Shown here: one piece after another, positions 33,170 to 38,362 of the stretch
Numbering within the stretch: the stretch's first letter is position 1
Layout of the letters: every line of letters starts with the position of its first letter
From: an uncultured Flavobacteriaceae bacterium
GTDB lineage: Bacteria > Bacteroidota > Bacteroidia > Flavobacteriales > Flavobacteriaceae
NCBI GenBank assembly: GCA_937937185.1
Contig: CALDCO010000289.1
Coordinates: 1-38,362, forward strand
Direction: 5' to 3'
DNA length: 38,362 bases
Translations under genes and position numbers: made by a program
Notes under the pieces: generated by a model
Seen by the model: only the letters and a program-made list of their open reading frames with translations
Told to the model about the DNA's origin: nothing
The model's database searches: none

Positions 33170-34033
33170 ATGAGACAACTTAAAATTACCAAGCAGGTTA
33201 CTAATAGAGAAACCGCTTCATTAGATAAATATCTTCAAGAAATAGGTAAGGTTGACTTGATTACTGCTGACGAAGAAGTAGAATTAGCGCAGCGTATCAA
33301 AGCCGGCGATCAAATCGCTCTTGAAAAATTGACTAAAGCCAATCTGCGTTTCGTTGTCTCTGTAGCTAAGCAATACCAAAATCAAGGACTTACCTTACCC
33401 GATTTAATAAATGAAGGAAATTTAGGTTTAATTAAAGCCGCACAGCGTTTTGATGAAACACGTGGTTTTAAGTTCATTTCGTATGCAGTATGGTGGATTC
33501 GCCAATCGATATTACAAGCCTTAGCAGAACAATCGCGTATTGTGCGCTTACCGCTTAATAAGATTGGCTCTATTAATAAAATAAATAAAACCTTTGCATT
33601 CTTAGAACAAGCGCATGAGCGTCCGCCAAGTGCTGAGGAAATAGCAAAAGAACTAGACATGACTATTAACGACGTAAAAGAGTCGATGAAAAACTCTGGT
33701 CGTCATGTAAGTATGGATGCACCATTAGTGGAAGGTGAAGATTCTAACCTTTATGATGTATTAAATAGTGGGGAGTCACCAAATCCAGATCGTGAATTAT
33801 TGCATGAATCACTGCGAACTGAAATTGAACGTGCCTTAGAAACATTAACCCCTCGTGAAGCCGATGTTATTCGTTTATACTTTGGTTTAGGAAACCAACA
33901 CCCAATGACTTTGGAAGAAATTGGAGAAACTTTCGACTTAACTCGTGAGCGTGTAAGACAAATTAAAGAAAAAGCAATTCGCAGATTAAAACATACATCT
34001 AGAAGTAAAATATTAAAAACATACTTAGGATAA
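33170..34033 (+). CDS. rpoD: Primary RNA polymerase sigma factor, Bacteroidota type
   Basis: A 287-residue sigma-70 family protein that directs RNA polymerase to housekeeping promoters. Region 1.2 is [20 protein letters not shown]. Region 2 has [37 protein letters not shown] (core binding) and [17 protein letters not shown] (-10 recognition). Region 3 includes [14 protein letters not shown], and region 4 has [16 protein letters not shown] and [20 protein letters not shown] (helix-turn-helix). Region 1.1 and the long non-conserved insert of E. coli RpoD are absent, as usual in Bacteroidota, whose sigma reads TTTG and TAnnTTTG. The many such boxes in this window fit. Confidence 0.95.
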   Translation: MRQLKITKQVTNRETASLDKYLQEIGKVDLITADEEVELAQRIKAGDQIALEKLTKANLRFVVSVAKQYQNQGLTLPDLINEGNLGLIKAAQRFDETRGFKFISYAVWWIRQSILQALAEQSRIVRLPLNKIGSINKINKTFAFLEQAHERPPSAEEIAKELDMTINDVKESMKNSGRHVSMDAPLVEGEDSNLYDVLNSGESPNPDRELLHESLRTEIERALETLTPREADVIRLYFGLGNQHPMTLEEIGETFDLTRERVRQIKEKAIRRLKHTSRSKILKTYLG

Positions 34034-34053
34034 AATTCCTAATAACGGTAACA

Positions 34054-34081
34054 AACAGTTATTCATAACTGTTCGTTTTTT
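34054..34081 (+). terminator. First of two tandem terminators after rpoD
   Basis: AACAGTTA (34054-34061) pairs with TAACTGTT (34066-34073) around TTCA, followed by CG and six T. It lies 20 nt after the rpoD stop. Confidence 0.65.
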
Positions 34082-34092
34082 GATTGATGAAA

Positions 34093-34127
34093 GAACCCAG
34101 GGCTGATTACCTTGGGTTCGTTTTTTA
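34093..34127 (+). terminator. Second terminator after rpoD
   Basis: GAACCCAGGG (34093-34102) pairs with CCTTGGGTTC (34110-34119), 10 bp with one G-U pair, followed by GTTTTTT. It is stronger than the first hairpin. Confidence 0.85.
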
Positions 34128-34242
34128 TATAAACTAAAGAATGAATCATTTATGAAACTTAAGTACAAGCCTCACAAAGTCGCCTGATATAAGATGACTT
34201 TTTTATTAATTCAGTACACTAGAAAAATATTTTTGCATTTTA

Positions 34243-34273
34243 TTTGTATACATTTTATTTAAATGTATATTTG
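34243..34273 (+). promoter_or_regulatory. Promoter of the PadR operon
   Basis: TTTG (34243-34246), a 19-nt spacer and TATATTTG (34266-34273) match the Bacteroidota consensus. The start point would fall close to the ATG at 34278, implying a leaderless or nearly leaderless mRNA. Confidence 0.75.
34247..34269 (+). promoter_or_regulatory. Probable PadR operator
   Basis: A perfect 9-bp dyad, TATACATTT and AAATGTATA, with a 5-nt spacer, fills the space between the -33 and -7 boxes and overlaps the latter. ACAT/ATGT half-sites are typical of PadR-family operators, so autorepression is likely. Confidence 0.65.
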
Positions 34274-34277
34274 CACT

Positions 34278-34610
34278 ATGTATAGCAAAGAACTCACAAA
34301 AGGCACTCTACAACCTATCATTTTAAAGTTATTAAGTCAGCATGATAAAATGTATGGATATGAGATTACAAAAAAAGTAAAAGAACTAACTAAGGGGAAA
34401 ATAGATATTTCTGAAGGTGCATTGTACCCAATTTTGCATAAAATGGAAAGCAACAAAATATTAGAAACAGAAAAAGTATATATAGGCAAACGCATTAGGA
34501 AATATTATTCGGTAACCAAATCTGGCAAACAACTAATTACAGATCAAACCAATCAAATCAATGACTTTATAAAAACATTGTCTTTAATATTTAATCCTAA
34601 AACTATTTAA
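34278..34610 (+). CDS. PadR family transcriptional regulator
   Basis: A 110-residue winged-helix repressor with a short C-terminal dimerisation helix (PadR subfamily 2-like). Visible are LTKGTLQPIILKLLSQHDKM, MYGYEITKKVKELTKG (recognition helix region), EGALYPILHKMESNKILE and the wing RKYYSVTKSGKQLI. Such proteins repress their own operon until a ligand, often a toxic compound, binds. The ATG at 34278 is preferred over the in-frame ATG at 34263 because the latter lies upstream of the -7 box and inside the dyad. The stop is 2 nt before the next gene, so the two are coupled. Confidence 0.93.
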   Translation: MYSKELTKGTLQPIILKLLSQHDKMYGYEITKKVKELTKGKIDISEGALYPILHKMESNKILETEKVYIGKRIRKYYSVTKSGKQLITDQTNQINDFIKTLSLIFNPKTI

Positions 34611-34612
34611 AA

Positions 34613-35038
34613 ATGAGACTTACAGAACAAGACATCGCTTTTATCTCTAAAAATTTAGAGCTGTATGGGTTAAAAAGTTTAGAGCTTAAAGAAGACATTT
34701 TAGATCATATTTGTACGCATATAGAAAACTCTGAGGAAGACAAGTTCGATAAAGCCTACCAAGCTGCAATACAGCAATTTGGTGGCTACTTAAATATAAA
34801 GAATATTCAAAGAGAAACCAACTTACAGTTATATTTTAAATCTGCTAAAAATTTTAATAGATTATTATTTATAATAGGTTATATAAATACAATATTATTT
34901 ACAACAGGAATACTCTCTAAAATTATGCATTGGCCATATTTAGGTATATTATTAATACTAGGATTTGCAACCTTTATTTTTATTACACTGCCAATTTATT
35001 TTTACACTGAATATAGGGACAAATTACTTAAATATTAA
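34613..35038 (+). CDS. PadR-associated membrane protein with helical N-terminal domain
   Basis: A 141-residue protein. Residues 1-70 form a soluble helical domain (LTEQDIAFISKNLELYGLK, LKEDILDHICTHIE, AYQAAIQQFGG) like the DUF1700/HAAS domains that often accompany PadR regulators. Two membrane helices follow (about 82-104 and 110-132), with KIMHWPYLGILLILG between them. The same (H/S)WP turn occurs in the next protein, and related MHWP turns occur in flavobacterial GldL-like membrane proteins. The function is unknown; it may sense or respond to membrane stress under PadR control. It starts 2 nt after padR. Confidence 0.8.
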   Translation: MRLTEQDIAFISKNLELYGLKSLELKEDILDHICTHIENSEEDKFDKAYQAAIQQFGGYLNIKNIQRETNLQLYFKSAKNFNRLLFIIGYINTILFTTGILSKIMHWPYLGILLILGFATFIFITLPIYFYTEYRDKLLKY

Positions 35039-35063
35039 TGCTAACATTAAAATAAATCAAAAA

Positions 35064-35252
35064 ATGAAAAAATCAGTTTATGTTTTAGGTTTTTTAACCT
35101 TTTTCTTCTTTAATACAGCATTATTATTTGAAATTTTGAGTTGGCCTCACTCTGCCATCTTTATATTAACAGGCTATATACTATTCAATTTTGGTTTTTT
35201 ACCAACATTATTCTACAAGCTATATAAAGCAGAAAAAAAAAGATTGGCATAA
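35064..35252 (+). CDS. Small two-helix membrane protein, third gene of the PadR operon
   Basis: A 62-residue protein starting at the ATG 35064, 25 nt after the previous stop. It has two membrane helices (about 4-22 and 29-50) joined by FEILSWPHSAIFILTG, which mirrors the KIMHWPYLGILLILG segment of the preceding protein. It ends in a basic tail (YKLYKAEKKRLA). It looks like a truncated paralogue of its neighbour's membrane part, without the soluble domain. The longer in-frame ORF from 34965 overlaps the previous gene and lacks family-like sequence, so I reject that start. Confidence 0.72.
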   Translation: MKKSVYVLGFLTFFFFNTALLFEILSWPHSAIFILTGYILFNFGFLPTLFYKLYKAEKKRLA

Positions 35253-35301
35253 AATAACGGTATTATTTATATAAATATACTAGGTTTTTAAAATCAATAT
35301 T

Positions 35302-35344
35302 TATTTAGTTGCTCCTTAAATAATATTTAAGGAGCAACTAAATA
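35302..35344. repeat. Perfect 43-nt palindrome
   Basis: Two 21-bp arms (35302-35322 and 35324-35344) are exactly complementary around one base. The core is GTTGCTCCTTAAATA and its complement, flanked by TATTTA. It lies between convergent operons (PadR cassette and desaturase). As RNA it would form a long hairpin in either direction, but there is no T run after it, so it is not a standard terminator. Confidence 0.85.
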
Positions 35345-35433
35345 CAAAAACTGCTTTAAAGTCGCCCAAATTTATACTAAGTAAACCCTACCTTAAGGCT
35401 TTTATATTTTTCAATATTCACCTATTTTTTAAA

Positions 35434-36537
35434 TCATATTTCTTGATGTAGAAAGCCATGTTCCCAACCTTCTCTTTTAAGTAATTGAATATGAGACTTA
35501 AAGACATTAATCAAGTTTTCTTCAGATTTATAGTTTATATTATATCTTCTTGATAATTTTTTTAAAATGGGTGTTAAATGCACATAGTGAACATGATTAA
35601 TTTCTGGAAACAAGTGATGTATAACATGATGATTAAACCCTCCAAAAAACACATTAGCGAACACACTTAGAGTACAAAAATCCGATGTTGTTGCAATTTG
35701 GTGTTCTGACCAACTATGATTAAAATTTCCGTTTTCATTAGGAACAGGAAATTTGTGATTCTCCCCAACATGCGTCGATATCAAAGCTATACTAATTACC
35801 AATCCAGAAAAAATATTCATTATAAAAAAACCAAATAACACTGTTTTCCATAGCGGAATAATTAATATAGGAACTATTAAAATAAACGCTATGTATAAAA
35901 GTTTAAAGAGTATTAAACTTCTAAATGTACCTTTAGGGTGCTTGTTAATAATTTTTTTACCAAACCGTTGCGTATAAAAATCTTGAAAATCTCGAATTAG
36001 AAACCAATTAATGGTGTAGCCAAAGATTAGCAAAATTGGCATGTAAAGATGTTGATATTTATGAAATTTAGAAAAAGAATCCTCAGGAAAAATACGGACA
36101 AGCTTAGACTGTTTAATATCACTATCATATCCCATAACATTTGGATATGGGTGATGCGCGTATATATGTCGCATGCGCCATATATATGAATTCCCGCCAA
36201 GTAAATCGAAAATTAAGCTGTATTTTTTGTTAACACCTCTTTTTTTTGAAATCGTGCCATGTGCACCATCATGCCCAACATTTAAGCCAAGTAAAATTGC
36301 AAGTACTCCTAAGATAGCATAACAAGAAAATAGTACCGATTGATAATTTCCAAAATTAATCAATATACTATACATAAATACATACAGTATTATTAATCCC
36401 CAAGCCTTTATATACCATAAAGATGTTGCTTTTTTTGATAAATTATGTTTCAAAAAAAAACTATTTATCTCATCACGCAAAACCCGATAAAACAGATCTT
36501 CTTTTACGAATGCAAGTTGCGGTTCATTATTTTTCAT
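35434..36537 (-). CDS. Membrane fatty acid (acyl-CoA) desaturase
   Basis: A 367-residue membrane di-iron desaturase with the three His boxes: GHDGAHG (about 109-115), HIYAHHPYPN (about 144-153) and HHVIHHLFPEINHVHY (about 312-327). Four to six hydrophobic helices lie between. The third box and the NHSWSEHQIATTSDF segment resemble linoleoyl-CoA or front-end desaturases and other flavobacterial acyl-CoA desaturases; no cytochrome b5 domain is fused. It inserts a double bond using O2 and electrons from a separate carrier. The substrate and position are unknown. The ATG overlaps the upstream GNAT gene by 11 nt, so the two are probably expressed and used together. Confidence 0.88.
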   Translation of the reverse strand: MKNNEPQLAFVKEDLFYRVLRDEINSFFLKHNLSKKATSLWYIKAWGLIILYVFMYSILINFGNYQSVLFSCYAILGVLAILLGLNVGHDGAHGTISKKRGVNKKYSLIFDLLGGNSYIWRMRHIYAHHPYPNVMGYDSDIKQSKLVRIFPEDSFSKFHKYQHLYMPILLIFGYTINWFLIRDFQDFYTQRFGKKIINKHPKGTFRSLILFKLLYIAFILIVPILIIPLWKTVLFGFFIMNIFSGLVISIALISTHVGENHKFPVPNENGNFNHSWSEHQIATTSDFCTLSVFANVFFGGFNHHVIHHLFPEINHVHYVHLTPILKKLSRRYNINYKSEENLINVFKSHIQLLKREGWEHGFLHQEI

Positions 36538-37111
36538 AATCTCGTTTTAAAAGCCAAAGCTTATAATTTCCATTTGGTATCTCCTTGTAACATTCGAAAC
36601 CATAATGTTCAAACAAAATTTTATTACGCATTAAAGATGTTTGCACATATATTGGAAGCTTCTTTTTTTGGCTTTGTTGAAATAAAAAATCTCTTAATTG
36701 AATAATTGTTTGTGTACTCTTTTGATTTGGTTTTACTGCAATTATTAAGCAATAGAGGTGTGGCGTTTTAGGGGTAAACTTTTGGATCTTATTTTGAAGT
36801 TTACAAATCAAGAATAGCTTACTTATTTTAATAGCGTTAAAAATAAATGGCGTATAAATTTGAAGCCCTTTTATTTGTCGAAAAAATGAACTTGACGCCC
36901 CTCTTTTATAAAAGAGGACAATGCCTTTTTTGTCAGAATTGAGATAAGCTCCTTTATATAACATCGCCAGACGCAAGCAAAACTTATAAAAGTTAATTAA
37001 TCGATTGGAATTCCCTCCAGTCATCCAGCTAAGATTTGGATTAGATCCCATTGCTTCTTGCATGATGCTAATAGCAATATTTCTGTTTGTTTTGTTTATT
37101 GAAAAAATCAT
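36527..37111 (-). CDS. GNAT-like N-acetyltransferase
   Basis: A 194-residue protein that looks like a divergent GCN5-related acetyltransferase. The central strand HLYCLIIAVKPNQKSTQTI (about 112-130) corresponds to strand 4 and the acetyl-CoA loop, with PNQKST in place of the usual R/Q-x-x-G-x-G/A. YVQTSLMRNKILFEHYGFECYKEI near the C-terminus is the typical strand 5 plus 'N-x-x-x-Y/F-x-x-x-GF' end. The N-terminal half (NPNLSWMTGG, LAMLYKGAYLNSD) has no motif I can place. The substrate is unknown. It overlaps the desaturase gene by 11 nt, which suggests a joint role in making an acylated or modified lipid; this is inference. Confidence 0.7.
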   Translation of the reverse strand: MIFSINKTNRNIAISIMQEAMGSNPNLSWMTGGNSNRLINFYKFCLRLAMLYKGAYLNSDKKGIVLFYKRGASSSFFRQIKGLQIYTPFIFNAIKISKLFLICKLQNKIQKFTPKTPHLYCLIIAVKPNQKSTQTIIQLRDFLFQQSQKKKLPIYVQTSLMRNKILFEHYGFECYKEIPNGNYKLWLLKRDYEK

Positions 37112-37290
37112 ATTAAGAATTATTGAAGTATTTCTCAGGATGCTCGCTAACTAGAAAGAGGTTTCATTGTTATAGAAAACTTATTACCTAATTCTGAAAT
37201 ACGAGTTTCTCTTTTTACTTGAAAAAATTTATACTTGAAGGTGTGAAAACAAGATGAAATAATAATGGTTTAGATCACTGGTTAATGAAA

Positions 37291-37905
37291 TTAATTAAAA
37301 TGATATTGAATTAGGAAACTTGCAGAGTAACCAATTTTTAGTTTGTAAATAGCTGAGTGTACACCACGCCTAGATAGATTAATATTTGCATTAGGATTTA
37401 ACCCAATACCAAATCTTTTTAGTGGATAGTAAAGTAATTTTGCTCTTATTGGCATACCTAGAGCTGCATGAAAATAAGGAAAAGGAAAAGGAAAATCAAA
37501 ACGACCAGGTGGTAACTCCATACCATACGTAAAAACACCTAAACCCAAATGGCCTTCAAGACATAGTTTTTCCCTAAGTATCCATTTTCTTCCATAGGTA
37601 AAACTTGCCTCAACGAAGCCTTTTTGAAGATCATCAGGACGTTTTAAACTAAATTTATTTGAGCCAAAGTTTGTGTAAATAGAAATAATATGCTTGTTAA
37701 CAATAGTAGATAAGTCTATTACATTACTTCTAACAATACCTACGGTAGGAGACGAAGATGAAGAAGCAACGCCATAACCAACGCTAATCGCATGTAATTT
37801 TAGTTTATTATTTGGTTTATTTTTATTTTCCTGAGCCATTGCACTATTTTGCACCAGAAATAAACTTGCAAGGACTATAAATAATTTTAAGGTTAGTGAT
37901 TTCAT
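37291..37905 (-). CDS. Outer-membrane beta-barrel protein, unknown function
   Basis: A 204-residue protein with a clear signal peptide (about 1-24, ending AMA before QEN), a short polar linker (NKNKPNNK) and then alternating strands (HAISVGYGVAS, HIISIYTNFGS, VEASFTYGRKWIL, LEGHLGLGVFTYGMEL, YFHAALGMPIRAKLLYYP). It ends in YSASFLIQYHFN, with aromatic residues as in outer-membrane barrels. A PPGRFDFPFPFPY loop is unusual. I do not recognise a family beyond small flavobacterial outer-membrane proteins. It stands alone on its strand, about 180 nt upstream of the GNAT gene. Confidence 0.65.
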   Translation of the reverse strand: MKSLTLKLFIVLASLFLVQNSAMAQENKNKPNNKLKLHAISVGYGVASSSSSPTVGIVRSNVIDLSTIVNKHIISIYTNFGSNKFSLKRPDDLQKGFVEASFTYGRKWILREKLCLEGHLGLGVFTYGMELPPGRFDFPFPFPYFHAALGMPIRAKLLYYPLKRFGIGLNPNANINLSRRGVHSAIYKLKIGYSASFLIQYHFN

Positions 37906-38362
37906 AATAATGTGTTTTAGTTATAATTTTGACCGTTTTTCACAGGCTACTGAAGATGAAAAATTTTCAGTGTTGCTCAATGCCAAAATGTTTTATTAAT
38001 TTTTTGGTGTATTCATTCTTATTAAATAAAGAATCATATTAATTTCCTAAAGCCGCTTCTACTCTTGCAATCATGATAAAAAAGTAGAAACTGCGTCGTT
38101 AAGTTCAACTTTAAGAGCGGCATTTTCAATAATTAAAATGCGTTCGATTAACTTGAATATTAACCTTTATTTTCCCTTTACTTTAAAAGCTTTTTTCTAA
38201 AATTACGTGAGTTCGACATAGGAAAATTTACGTCAGTCAGAGTGATTTTCGGTAGAAAATTGTATCGAAGACCAATAAATTTTCAATCAAAAGCCTAATT
38301 TCGATACCATTTTTCTTCGTTTCACTTTGAAAAATCACTCAATTTGACGGCTTTTTCATTCT
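37906..38362. other. Gene-free right end with repeat and possible gene remnant
   Basis: No intact ORF is seen. On the minus strand, 38165-38071 can be read as IENAALKVELNDAVSTFLS followed by a stop. A shifted frame then continues as MIARVEAALGN with a stop at 38039-38041, which could be a decayed gene. Bases 38231-38349 form an inverted-repeat element. The region may also include the promoter of the outer-membrane protein gene. Confidence 0.35.
38231..38349. repeat. Imperfect inverted-repeat element with CGTCA/TGACG ends
   Basis: The left arm (38231-38269) runs from CGTCA through AGTGATTTTC and AGAAAATTG to TATCGAA. The right arm (38300-38349) reads TTCGATACCATTTTTCT, AAATCACTC and TTGACG, the complement of the same blocks. 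The spacer is about 30 bases. The ends resemble those of the elements at 6037 and 18282, but the interior differs. Confidence 0.65.

Noticed and set aside
34020-34260. Search for a tRNA or small RNA gene between rpoD and padR
   Set aside because: The hairpins are terminators followed by AT-rich sequence; no cloverleaf is seen.
1-38362. CRISPR arrays, prophage genes or intact insertion sequences
   Set aside because: No regularly spaced direct repeats, phage structural genes or transposase motifs were seen.

Overview
The window is chromosomal DNA from a member of the Bacteroidota, almost certainly the family Flavobacteriaceae. The sequence is AT-rich. The primary sigma factor is a short Bacteroidota-type RpoD, and many genes carry a TAnnTTTG -7 box. 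Type IX secretion is represented by PorT and two secreted proteins with C-terminal sorting domains, and TamA appears as the lipidated TamL form. AccD lacks its zinc-ribbon cysteines. I cannot name a genus from sequence alone.

Layout: 1-663 is the end of a secreted subtilase. A minus-strand block (981-5835) encodes two tandem DUF368 polyprenyl-phosphate translocases, shikimate dehydrogenase and a DUF349 protein. D-Ala-D-Ala ligase (minus) diverges from a PASTA protein and an RluD-type pseudouridine synthase. Next come a small membrane protein, YaaA, a TPR membrane protein overlapping a UDG-family gene, a LysE exporter and a DEAD-box helicase with a structured leader. At 14.3-18.1 kb lie a two-component propeller histidine kinase and a stand-alone receiver. 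TrkA-TrkH (minus) diverge from MenG and PorT. TrmH (minus) and TamL follow, then class II aldolase, AccD, a type IX secreted protein, rpsO, pnp and rpoD. The right end (34.2-38.4 kb) is more accessory: a PadR cassette with two small membrane proteins, a GNAT-desaturase pair, an outer-membrane protein and a gene-free, repeat-containing end.

Themes: most of 1-34 kb is core housekeeping. Cell-envelope functions cluster at 3.9-9.2 kb (lipid-carrier recycling, D-Ala-D-Ala, PASTA) and again with PorT and TamL. The non-coding DNA is the less ordinary part. At least three families of short inverted-repeat elements sit between genes, one of them just upstream of the rpsO promoter. There is a perfect 43-nt palindrome, a PadR-type dyad lying exactly between -33 and -7 boxes, and structured leaders before rpsO and the DEAD-box helicase. 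I found no tRNA, rRNA, CRISPR array, prophage or intact insertion sequence. No clearly undescribed multi-gene system stands out; the best candidates are the PadR/WP-motif cassette, the GNAT-desaturase pair and the split propeller kinase/receiver pair.
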